This document shows positions 1-5,996 of a stretch of 6,693 nt of DNA, one piece after another. The position numbers and the translations under genes are program-made. Source of the stretch: Acidobacteriaceae bacterium (GTDB taxonomy: Bacteria; Acidobacteriota; Terriglobia; Terriglobales; Acidobacteriaceae). The stretch spans positions 1-6,693 of the forward strand of contig JASHTU010000552.1 of assembly GCA_030040395.1 (NCBI GenBank). Reading direction: 5' to 3'. Position 1 is the first letter of the stretch. Every line of letters begins with the position of its first letter. Below the pieces are notes generated by a model. The model did not search any database, was not told where the DNA came from, and saw only the letters and a program-made list of their open reading frames with translations.

Positions 1-576
1 CGCGGGAGCGCCGAAGAGCGCGCCCGTGAAGCCGCCGAGGCCGCCCGCCTGCTCGGCGTTGGCTGGCGCCAGGCGCTCGCGCTTCCCGACGGTGCCATCG
101 AAAACACGCTGCCCAACCGCATGGAAATCGTGCGCGTGCTGCGCCGCCTTCGCCCCCGCGTCGTCATTCTGCCATACTGGCAAGCGCGCCATCCCGACCA
201 CGCCATCACCGCCAACCTTGGCCACGATGCGTGTTTTCTCTCCGGTCTGAGGAAGTTGGAGACCGGAGCGGAGCCGCACCGTCCCTTTAAGATCGTCTAC
301 GCCAGCCTCTACGCCGACGTGCGTCCCAGCTTTGTCGTCGACATTTCGCCGTTCATCGAGCAGCGCCACCAGGCGCTCATGGCCTATCGTTCGCAATACC
401 TCAACCAGGCTGCCGGCAGCGGCCTCTTCGTTCCCGAACAGGAGATTCGCGAGCGCACTTTCGCCGAGGCGCGCCATTACGGGCTGCTGGCCGGCGTCCG
501 CTATGGCGAGCCGTTTGTTCAAAAAGAAGTGGGCCTGGTCGACGACCTCACGCTGTTACCGGTGCAATCGATGTGA
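1..576 (+). CDS. bshB1: Bacillithiol biosynthesis deacetylase BshB1, C-terminal part (5' end outside window)
   Basis: Frame 1 is open from the first base to TGA at 574-576, giving 191 residues. The ATG at 121 is internal, because the upstream codons already read as family sequence (RGSAEER, then an alanine/arginine-rich helix, LPDG, and NT...NR). The family is the LmbE/PIG-L zinc deacetylases. BshB1 removes the acetyl group from GlcNAc-malate to give GlcN-malate, the second step of bacillithiol synthesis in the cytoplasm. The RHPDH motif (visible residues 63-67, bases 187-201) carries a zinc-ligand histidine and a catalytic histidine of this fold. FLSGLRKL, the KIVY strand, PSFVVDIS and AY-SQY are further BshB1-like signatures. 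The N-terminal zinc motif (AHPDD type) must lie upstream of the window. Other LmbE-like deacetylases, such as bacillithiol-conjugate amidases, are less likely because FLSGLRKL and PSFVVDIS are typical of BshB1. No other bsh gene is visible. Confidence 0.88.
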   Translation, partial: RGSAEERAREAAEAARLLGVGWRQALALPDGAIENTLPNRMEIVRVLRRLRPRVVILPYWQARHPDHAITANLGHDACFLSGLRKLETGAEPHRPFKIVYASLYADVRPSFVVDISPFIEQRHQALMAYRSQYLNQAAGSGLFVPEQEIRERTFAEARHYGLLAGVRYGEPFVQKEVGLVDDLTLLPVQSM

Positions 577-629
577 TTCGCGGAGCGACGAAGGGCAATG
601 ATGCGGCGAACCGGAGCCCGAATCCACAC

Positions 630-681
630 CGAGACCAGATGAATCGCACTTCGTCCGTTGGTCTCGAGCTGCCTGCTTTTT
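630..681 (+). terminator. Long imperfect hairpin with downstream T-run, candidate bshB1 terminator
   Basis: CGAGACCA (630-637) pairs perfectly with TGGTCTCG (659-666). Directly inside it GATGAA (638-643) pairs with TTCGTC (650-655), with one G-T wobble. This leaves a 6-base loop and a 3-base bulge (656-658), for a stem of 14 pairs. A run of five T lies at 677-681, ten bases past the stem, which is farther than in a textbook intrinsic terminator. The position, 54 bases after the bshB1 stop and before the putative apt promoter, suits a terminator. It could instead be an mRNA-stability or regulatory structure. Confidence 0.4.
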
Positions 682-725
682 CACTGGTCCCGCTCTCCCG
701 TCTCCGCTCTCCGATCGATGCCCCC

Positions 726-731
726 TATAAT
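726..731 (+). promoter_or_regulatory. Putative -10 box of the apt promoter (TATAAT)
   Basis: A perfect TATAAT sits in otherwise GC-rich intergenic DNA, 107 bases before the apt ATG. No good TTGACA-like hexamer is present 16-18 bases upstream; that stretch is pyrimidine-rich (CTCTCCCGTCTCCGCTCTCC). If it is used, apt has its own promoter and a leader of roughly 100 bases. The assignment rests on the -10 box and its position only. Confidence 0.4.
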
Positions 732-838
732 TTGGAGGGAAGACGAACTGAATCCCTCTGTTACCTTCCCGTGTAATTTCGCGTCTGCCCTCGAGCCAAA
801 TCAAGGTCCGGCGCCGCGTCGAGGAGTGCAATCGATCC

Positions 839-1387
839 ATGCCCGCTGAAAGAAAATCCGTCAATGTTGACGATTTGAAAAAGCTGGTGCGCACTGTTCC
901 GGATTTTCCCAAGCCGGGCATTCTGTTTTACGACATCACCACGCTGCTCAAAGATAAGACCGGCTTTGCCCAACTGATCGATGCGCTGGCGGCGCACTAC
1001 ATCGAGCGCAGGATCGACTTGGTGCTCGGCATCGAGGCGCGCGGGTTCATCTTTGGGCCGGCGCTGGCCTACCGCTTAAACGCCGGCTTTGTGCCCGTGC
1101 GCAAGCCGCGCAAGCTGCCTGCGCCGGTGGCGCGCGTCACCTACGACCTGGAGTACGGCTCCGACACCCTGGAGATTCACATGGACGCGATTGCACCCGG
1201 GCAAAGCGTGGTGCTGGTGGACGACTTGCTGGCTACCGGAGGCACGATGGAAGCGACGGTGAAACTGGTGAATCAACTGGGCGGAAGAATCGCCGGGCTG
1301 GGATTTGCCGTCGAGCTCGATTTCCTGAAGGGCCGCGAACGGTTCACGGAGTACGACGTCTTCAGCCTCCTGCACTACGACGAATAG
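839..1387 (+). CDS. apt: Adenine phosphoribosyltransferase
   Basis: The protein has 182 residues, the normal size for Apt, which converts adenine and PRPP to AMP and pyrophosphate in cytoplasmic purine salvage. Visible family features run in order: the N-terminal segment [18 protein letters not shown] (about 20-37) that helps form the adenine pocket, [10 protein letters not shown] (64-73), the flexible catalytic-loop region RKPRKLP (88-94), and the PRPP-binding signature [13 protein letters not shown] (124-136) with its two acidic residues and the TGG turn. The ATG at 839 is supported by GAGGAG at 821-826, twelve bases upstream, and by the fit of the N-terminus to the family. It is transcribed alone, with a TATAAT box at 726-731. 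Its stop lies 20 bases from the stop of the convergent response-regulator gene. The hypoxanthine or xanthine phosphoribosyltransferase alternatives are unlikely because of the Apt-type N-terminus. Confidence 0.96.
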   Translation: MPAERKSVNVDDLKKLVRTVPDFPKPGILFYDITTLLKDKTGFAQLIDALAAHYIERRIDLVLGIEARGFIFGPALAYRLNAGFVPVRKPRKLPAPVARVTYDLEYGSDTLEIHMDAIAPGQSVVLVDDLLATGGTMEATVKLVNQLGGRIAGLGFAVELDFLKGRERFTEYDVFSLLHYDE

Positions 1388-1407
1388 CTAAAAGCTGCGC
1401 CTGGCGA

Positions 1408-2181
1408 TCAGGGTGCGTCTTCCGGCGAAAATGCGGGGTTCCTCGATCCATCTTCGCTGGTCGCAATTTCGTCCTTGAGCATCTGCGCGTCGGCGAAGCG
1501 GTAGCCCATGGCGACGTCGGTGAGCAGGTACACGGGTCTGGAGGGATCGTCTTCGATCTTCTTGCGCAACTGGCGCACGAAGGTGCGCAGATACTCGACC
1601 TCTTCGCGGCAATCCGCGCCCCACACGGCGGTGAGCAGCTTGGCGTAGGTTACGACGCGGCCGGCGCGGCTCATCAGGCAGTGCAGAATGTCGAACTCCT
1701 TGCGGGTGAGGTGGACCAGCTCGCCGCGCTTGGTAACGCTTCGTTTCATCGGTTCCACGCGGATCTCGCCAATTTCGATGGGCGCATCCTTGGGGCGCGC
1801 CGGGGCCCCCACGCGCCGAATGGCGGTGCGGATGCGGGCAATCAGCTCGCGGGTGCTGAAGGGCTTGGTGACGTAATCGTCGGCGCCGAGATCGAGGGCC
1901 TCCACTTTGTCTTCTTCCTGGTCGCGCACGCTGAGCATGAGCACGGGCAGCCGCGGCGCGAAAGTGCGGATGCGGCGCAGGGTTTCGATGCCACCGAGGC
2001 CAGGCATATTGATGTCGAGAAGCACCACATCGTACGCGGCGGCGCGCAGCGCCAGCAGCGCTTCCTCGCCGCGCGAGGCCTCCGATACCTGGAAACCCAG
2101 CTCCGCCAGCGGCGGCCGCAGCGCCCTGCGGATGGCCGGTTCGTCATCGACCACGAGAATGCGAATGACGGGTTGAGTCAT
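1408..2181 (-). CDS. KdpE-like OmpR-family response regulator
   Basis: The protein has 257 residues. A receiver domain (about 6-122) shows the acidic pair D12-D13, the phosphoacceptor D56 in VVLLDINMPG, S84 and K106 in the TKPFS motif. An OmpR/PhoB winged-helix DNA-binding domain follows (about 137-230), with HLTRKEFDIL, the VW motif, YLRTFVRQLRKKIE and a GYRF end. The wing and recognition helix resemble KdpE, the regulator of potassium-transporter genes, but no kdpFABC genes are in the window, so the target is unknown. The start is ATG at 2181. The frame stays open upstream to 2532, but that part is antisense-register sequence inside the kinase gene, and MTQPVIRILVVDDE is a standard receiver beginning. 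The ATG overlaps the kinase stop (ATGA), so the two genes are very probably translationally coupled. A charged tail of about 27 residues (231-257) follows GYRF and is longer than in E. coli KdpE (225 residues). Confidence 0.93.
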   Translation of the reverse strand: MTQPVIRILVVDDEPAIRRALRPPLAELGFQVSEASRGEEALLALRAAAYDVVLLDINMPGLGGIETLRRIRTFAPRLPVLMLSVRDQEEDKVEALDLGADDYVTKPFSTRELIARIRTAIRRVGAPARPKDAPIEIGEIRVEPMKRSVTKRGELVHLTRKEFDILHCLMSRAGRVVTYAKLLTAVWGADCREEVEYLRTFVRQLRKKIEDDPSRPVYLLTDVAMGYRFADAQMLKDEIATSEDGSRNPAFSPEDAP

Positions 2182-3698
2182 CGAACGCGTCCTTTCTCCT
2201 TGGCTGCCGGAATGGCGGCGAAAAACGTGGTTCCCTCCTGCTCGTCGCTGGTTACCCACACATACCCGCCATGAATCGTAGCCACGCGCTTGGCCACCGA
2301 GAGGCCGATTCCCGTGCCGGGTGTGTGGCTCGATGTCGAAGAGCGATAGTACCGGTCGAAGATGCGCTCCCGGTCGGCCATGGGGATCACCGGCCCATAG
2401 CTGTGCACCGAGAAGATGGTCTCCGCGGTGGCTGAAGCGATGCCAAGGGTGATGGCGGCGCCGAAGTGGGAATAGTTGCACGCGTTGTCGAGATACTGGG
2501 TGAGCAGCGTGACCATCAAGCGGCGATCGCACGAGAGCACCAGGTTTTCATTCTCCAGTTCGACCGCGACCTGCGCGCCGGCCAGCCTGTCCTTAAGCCC
2601 GGTAAGCACCTCGTCGACCAGCGAACCGGCGCTCACCGGCTCGGCGTGCACGGCGACTTCTCCAGCGTCGAGGCGCGCGGTGGTGAGCAAGCGCGTGGTT
2701 AGATCGTTGAGCAGGCCGGTCTGTTCGTTAATGAGCGCAACCAACTCTGCCTGGCCCGCGGAAAGCCCGCCCATCTCGCTTAATCCGGTGCTGGCCGCGC
2801 GAATCGCTGTCAACGGCGTCTTGTAGGCGTGCGCCAGGCTATCGAGCACGGTGGCGCGCAACTGCTCAGCGCGGCGCTCGGCTTCGATGCGGCTCTCGTT
2901 GGCGACGGCGCGGAAGCGGTCAAAGGTAACGGCGATCATCGAGGCGATGGCGTCGGCGGCCAGAGGCTTGATTTCGCCGCGCATCATCAGGCTGCCCACA
3001 GGCACGCTTCCCAGCCGCACCACGCGCCGGACAAGTCCGAGCGCCGCGTCGTCGTCAGATGTGCCGAAATGGTAGACACTCTGCGCCCGTTCCTGCGGAT
3101 CGGCGTTCCAGAAACCAGCTTGATAGACAGTGTGCAGGTCGGCGTCGAAGACCGCGACCGCCTGCAAGGCAAAAATCTCCTGAATCATCTCCGCCAATTG
3201 CGCGCCCGGCTCGACGTGGAGATCGATCTGCAAGGTGCGCCGCGTGAACTCATAGAGGTCGCGTGTCTGGCCGCTCCAGTTCTCAGCCTCTTTGGCTCGC
3301 CGGGCGGCGCGCTCGGAACTCCGGCTGACGATGAGCGCGGTCAGGATCAGGGTGAGCAGAGCGGCCAAACCGGCTGCAATAGCGGCGTATCCCGGCGCCA
3401 GGGAGCGCGCCATCCAATCCGGAACCGCAACCGCCGCTAGCGCCATGATCGCCGCCTGCCAGAAGCCGCAGAGCCACGCGACGAGAAGCACGATGGGAAA
3501 AGACAGGATTACGGCGTCCGGAAGAAGATTTCCGCGCCCGGGGGTGACCCACGCCACCAGCAGCACGGCCGCGACGCCCAGCACACACTCCAGCATGAAC
3601 CGGCGCAGGTCCGGCCGCGAGCCGCGCCAGCGCACGGAGTGAAAAACAGAACGGGTCGGAATGTCGATTCCGGACAACCAGCCACCTGCCGTTCCCAT
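2178..3698 (-). CDS. KdpD-like membrane sensor histidine kinase lacking the KdpD sensor and USP domains
   Basis: Counted from the ATG at 3698 (506 residues), four hydrophobic segments lie at about 36-52, 62-79, 80-94 and 104-124. Next come a charged linker, a GAF-like region (about 145-265), a dimerisation domain with phosphoacceptor H290 in LAHAYKTPLT, and an ATPase domain with an N-box (YLDNACNYS, N405), a G1 region (SYGPVIP, 433-439), an F-box (RERIFDRYYR) and a G2 box (GTGIGLS, 461-467). The four-helix region followed by GAF and kinase modules matches the C-terminal half of KdpD. The N-terminal KdpD and USP domains (roughly 400 residues in E. coli KdpD) are absent. It should autophosphorylate and pass phosphate to the overlapping downstream regulator. 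The start is uncertain. The frame is open to TTG at 3788 (TAG just before it), but residues upstream of 3698 look non-coding and no candidate start has a clear ribosome site. TTG at 3677 (AGGTGG just upstream) and ATG at 3596 are alternatives. Confidence 0.87.
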   Translation of the reverse strand: MGTAGGWLSGIDIPTRSVFHSVRWRGSRPDLRRFMLECVLGVAAVLLVAWVTPGRGNLLPDAVILSFPIVLLVAWLCGFWQAAIMALAAVAVPDWMARSLAPGYAAIAAGLAALLTLILTALIVSRSSERAARRAKEAENWSGQTRDLYEFTRRTLQIDLHVEPGAQLAEMIQEIFALQAVAVFDADLHTVYQAGFWNADPQERAQSVYHFGTSDDDAALGLVRRVVRLGSVPVGSLMMRGEIKPLAADAIASMIAVTFDRFRAVANESRIEAERRAEQLRATVLDSLAHAYKTPLTAIRAASTGLSEMGGLSAGQAELVALINEQTGLLNDLTTRLLTTARLDAGEVAVHAEPVSAGSLVDEVLTGLKDRLAGAQVAVELENENLVLSCDRRLMVTLLTQYLDNACNYSHFGAAITLGIASATAETIFSVHSYGPVIPMADRERIFDRYYRSSTSSHTPGTGIGLSVAKRVATIHGGYVWVTSDEQEGTTFFAAIPAAKEKGRVR

Positions 3699-3944
3699 GC
3701 CGTTGGATTGGGGCCAAGCTCGGCCTCGCGTTCGGGTGTGCGGGGCAAAGGACCCCTTCGCCGCCCTCCTCGGCGCGGGCTTCCCCAACTACATCGATAA
3801 AGGAGCGATTCTTTACCAGTCCCACTGCGGACCTGTGGAAGGCGTAAAGCGATTTTAGCAGGAGAAGTGTGTTTCGCCGGAAAAATACGCCCGCCGGAAT
3901 CAGCAGCCGAAGGAAGCCGCAGCCAGACGGTTTTCTTGAAGGTA
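3699..3944. other. Divergent intergenic region between the kinase and the small membrane ORF
   Basis: This stretch must hold the promoter of the minus-strand two-component operon. A TAAAAT hexamer on the minus strand (complement of 3852-3857) is the best -10 candidate, but no matching -35 is visible. An open reading frame continues from the kinase to 3788. On the plus strand two GTG codons (3867 and 3869) follow AGGAG at 3860-3864, in different frames. I see no convincing conserved protein, repeat or RNA here. Confidence 0.3.
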
Positions 3945-4082
3945 ATGCGTCGAGGACCACGAGGAGTGGAGAGGCGGCGCCGCAATCCGCGCTTGCCACG
4001 CAGTGTGCTTTACTACACGGCTCTGGCGCTCATTCCGGTTGCCACTCTGTGGCTCATGACGCTAATCGTGCATCGCCGGTAA
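3945..4082 (+). CDS. Possible small single-pass membrane protein (45 residues, unrecognised)
   Basis: The frame encodes an arginine-rich N-terminus (MRRGPRG, then a run of four arginines at 10-13). One hydrophobic stretch of about 23 residues (20-42, beginning SVLYYTALALIP) follows, and the protein ends in HRR at a TAA stop (4080-4082). Positive charge on both sides of one helix is what a small inner-membrane protein looks like. I do not recognise a family. The start is uncertain. ATG 3945 has GAAGG only two bases upstream. GTG 3966 (38 residues) has GAGGA at 3952-3956 with nine bases spacing. GTG 3867 (71 residues) has AGGAG too close. It is divergent from the KdpD-like kinase and 265 bases ahead of glnA. 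KdpF is similarly tiny, but no kdpA or kdpB follows, so that identity is not supported. It may be a chance reading frame. Confidence 0.42.
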   Translation: MRRGPRGVERRRRNPRLPRSVLYYTALALIPVATLWLMTLIVHRR

Positions 4083-4098
4083 GTGCAGGATTTTGCAC
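4083..4098. promoter_or_regulatory. Inverted repeat GTGCA-N6-TGCAC directly after the small ORF
   Basis: Perfect 5-base arms (4083-4087 and 4094-4098) flank GGATTT, immediately after the TAA at 4080-4082. A CTATTTTTG stretch follows at 4102-4110. It could be a weak intrinsic terminator for the small ORF or an operator in the glnA upstream region. The arms are in the opposite orientation to the usual NtrC half-sites (GCAC...GTGC), so I do not call it an NtrC site. Confidence 0.25.
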
Positions 4099-4229
4099 CG
4101 GCTATTTTTGAAATCTTCATGAAATCCTTATACCCCGCGAACTAGGATGACTAAAGAATTCGTGAAAGCCTCCGTAACCGCCGGCGCCCTGGGTTGAGCC
4201 ACGCGAATTCGCCTTTCCAGCGTAACGCG

Positions 4230-4260
4230 CTGACATACGGGAACCCCGAGGCTGTAGAAT
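4230..4260 (+). promoter_or_regulatory. Candidate glnA promoter (CTGACA / TAGAAT)
   Basis: CTGACA (4230-4235) and TAGAAT (4255-4260) each differ from the housekeeping consensus by one base, but their spacing of 19 bases is long. A small dyad, CAGCG-TAACG-CGCTG (4218-4232), overlaps the -35 and could be an operator. A second, weaker pair lies upstream: TTGAAA (4108-4113) and TATACC (4129-4134), spaced 15. No sigma-54 element (TGGCAC-N5-TTGC) was seen in the glnA leader. Confidence 0.3.
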
Positions 4261-4347
4261 TGAAGGTCCTGCGAAGAAGCGCCTCTTTCGTTCAGTTCAC
4301 GATCACCGTTCCAAACCGAACCAAAACCCAAGAAGGAGAAGTTAAGA

Positions 4348-5769
4348 ATGTCGCGCACCCCCGATGATGTAAGAAAAATTGCCAAGGAAGCCGGTGTGAA
4401 GATTGTCGATCTCAGGTTTATCGACCTGCCGGGCATGTGGCAGCACTTTTCGATTCCTATTGAAGACCTTGAGGACGACCTGTTCAGCGCCGGAATCGGT
4501 TTCGACGGCTCGAGCATCCGCGGATTCCAACATATTCACGAAAGCGACATGTTGTTGATCGCCGACGCCGAGACGGCTGTCGTCGATCCGGTACTCCAGA
4601 TACCGACCATCAATCTGATCTGCAATGTGTTCGATCCTCTCAGCCGCAAGCCTTATACTCGCGATCCTCGTCACGTGGCGCAAAAGGCCGAAGCCCACCT
4701 GAAGACCACCGGCGTCGCCGATACAAGTTTTTGGGGGCCGGAAGCGGAGTTCTACATCTTCGATAGCGTCCGTTACGACCAGAATGCGCACTGCGGCTAC
4801 TATTACGTCGATTCCCGCGAAGGAGTCTGGAACACGGGGCGGGAGGAGAGCCCCAACCTCGGCTACAAGCTCCGCCACAAAGAGGGCTATTTCCCGGTGC
4901 CGCCCTCAGACCAGTTGCAGGATGTGCGTTCGGAGATCCTTCTCGCGCTGAAGGACGTAGGCGTCAAGGTTGAGGTGCATCACCACGAAGTGGGAACGGC
5001 CGGCCAAGCCGAGATTGACATGCGCTTCGGACCCCTGGTCCGGATGGCCGACAACCTGATGAACTACAAGTACATCATCCGCATGATCGCCAAGAAGCAC
5101 GGCATGACGGCCACTTTTATGCCCAAGCCGCTGTTCGGCGATAACGGCTCCGGGATGCACGTGCACCAGAGCCTGTGGAAGGGCGACACCAATGTGTTCT
5201 ACGACCCCAAGGGCTACGCGCTGCTCAGCGAGACGGCGAAGCACTATATCGGTGGACTGCTGAAACACGCGCCGGCGCTGCTGGCCTTCTGCGCACCGAC
5301 CACCAACTCCTATCGCCGGCTGGTGCCGGGCTACGAGGCGCCGGTCAACCTGGCCTACTCGCAGCGCAATCGTTCAGCGGCCTGCCGCGTCCCGGTCTAT
5401 TCGACCAGCCCCAAGGCGAAGCGCATCGAGTTCCGCTGCCCCGACCCCTCCGCCAATCCCTATCTTTGTTTCGCCGCCTTGCTCATGGCCGGCCTGGATG
5501 GAATCAAGCACAAAATGGATCCCGGCGAGCCGTGGGACAAGGATCTCTATGAGCTGGGGGCGGAAGAAGCAAAGAAGATCAAGAGCACGCCGGGCTCACT
5601 GGGCGAGGTTCTCGACGCGCTTGAGAAAGATCACGCTTTCCTGCTCGAAGGCGGTGTGTTCACGCCCGATCTTATCGAGACCTGGATCAGCTACAAGCGC
5701 GAGCGCGAACTGGCGCCCGTGAATCTGCGCCCGGTCCCGTACGAGTTCTTCCTGTATTACGACCTGTGA
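4348..5769 (+). CDS. glnA: Glutamine synthetase, type I (GSI-beta, adenylylation-type)
   Basis: The protein has 473 residues, the usual GSI length (E. coli about 469). It joins ammonia to glutamate using ATP and forms a cytoplasmic dodecamer. Visible landmarks run in order: the N-terminal beta-grasp domain with FDGSSIRGF (52-60); the metal-binding glutamates in [10 protein letters not shown] (E132, E134); the GSI-beta insertion region [31 protein letters not shown] (208-224); [13 protein letters not shown] (264-276) with metal ligand H271; the flap glutamate E330 in [15 protein letters not shown] (341-349); and [21 protein letters not shown] holds Y401 at the position of the adenylylated tyrosine of E. 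coli GlnA, so covalent control by GlnE is possible. The start ATG has AAGGAG at 4333-4338, nine bases away. No glnB, glnE or ntrBC is visible nearby. The leader is long (265 bases after the small ORF), which leaves room for regulation. Two hairpins follow the stop. Confidence 0.98.
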   Translation: MSRTPDDVRKIAKEAGVKIVDLRFIDLPGMWQHFSIPIEDLEDDLFSAGIGFDGSSIRGFQHIHESDMLLIADAETAVVDPVLQIPTINLICNVFDPLSRKPYTRDPRHVAQKAEAHLKTTGVADTSFWGPEAEFYIFDSVRYDQNAHCGYYYVDSREGVWNTGREESPNLGYKLRHKEGYFPVPPSDQLQDVRSEILLALKDVGVKVEVHHHEVGTAGQAEIDMRFGPLVRMADNLMNYKYIIRMIAKKHGMTATFMPKPLFGDNGSGMHVHQSLWKGDTNVFYDPKGYALLSETAKHYIGGLLKHAPALLAFCAPTTNSYRRLVPGYEAPVNLAYSQRNRSAACRVPVYSTSPKAKRIEFRCPDPSANPYLCFAALLMAGLDGIKHKMDPGEPWDKDLYELGAEEAKKIKSTPGSLGEVLDALEKDHAFLLEGGVFTPDLIETWISYKRERELAPVNLRPVPYEFFLYYDL

Positions 5770-5774
5770 GGCGC

Positions 5775-5795
5775 GTAGCCCGCATCCCGGGCTGC
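5775..5795 (+). repeat. First hairpin downstream of glnA
   Basis: AGCCCG (5777-5782) pairs with CGGGCT (5788-5793) around a CATCC loop. The stem is lengthened by a T-G wobble and a G-C pair to 5775 and 5795, giving eight pairs. It begins six bases after the glnA stop. No T-run follows, so it is better described as a 3'-end stabilising or pausing structure than as a standard intrinsic terminator. Confidence 0.5.
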
Positions 5796-5814
5796 CCCCA
5801 GTGCACAATGGGCC

Positions 5815-5840
5815 CCCGGGTCCCGCCTTCGGGACCCGGG
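5815..5840. terminator. Strong 11-pair GC hairpin downstream of glnA
   Basis: CCCGGGTCCCG (5815-5825) pairs perfectly with CGGGACCCGGG (5830-5840) around the tetraloop CCTT. This is the strongest hairpin I found in the window. It lies 46 bases after the glnA stop and 157 bases before the TIR gene, the place for a glnA terminator. However, AAAACACCCC follows instead of a T-tract, so intrinsic termination on the plus strand is not assured. On the minus strand it is not followed by a T-tract either. It may protect the mRNA 3' end. Confidence 0.5.
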
Positions 5841-5996
5841 AAAACACCCCCCACAACTCTTCCGTCCTGCCTTGCCGCCACCTCTGCACCGATCTCTTCG
5901 GCCATCGGAGAACCCCGCCACGCCTGCCTTTCCAATCTGCGGTATATTGGCCGTAGCCGCTCATCCCCTGGATTCCAAATTCACGGGCTGGACCCT

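Noticed and set aside
121..123. ATG as the start of the first gene
   Set aside because: The frame is open upstream to base 1 and reads as BshB1-like sequence, so this methionine is internal.
577..838. Small open frames of 63-121 codons in the bshB1-apt gap, both strands
   Set aside because: They lack recognisable domains and hydrophobic organisation, and the minus-strand ones run into apt. The region is better explained by a hairpin and a promoter.
1681..2274. Plus-strand open frame of 197 codons opposite the response regulator
   Set aside because: It lies wholly antisense to a well-supported receiver and winged-helix gene. The translation is low-complexity with no recognisable domain, as expected for shadow frames in GC-rich DNA.
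2182..2532. Upstream extension of the response-regulator frame (to 2532)
   Set aside because: It overlaps the kinase ATPase domain in another frame. The receiver domain begins normally at ATG 2181, and the ATGA overlap supports that start.
2829..3440. Plus-strand open frame of 203 codons opposite the kinase
   Set aside because: It is antisense to the conserved kinase dimerisation, GAF and membrane regions, and has no family features.
4203..4212. Palindrome GCGAATTCGC in the glnA leader
   Set aside because: Ten bases of palindrome with no second copy; it is expected by chance at this scale.
5889..5908. CCGAT...ATCGG inverted repeat upstream of the TIR gene
   Set aside because: The arms are only five bases with a ten-base loop; too weak to call.
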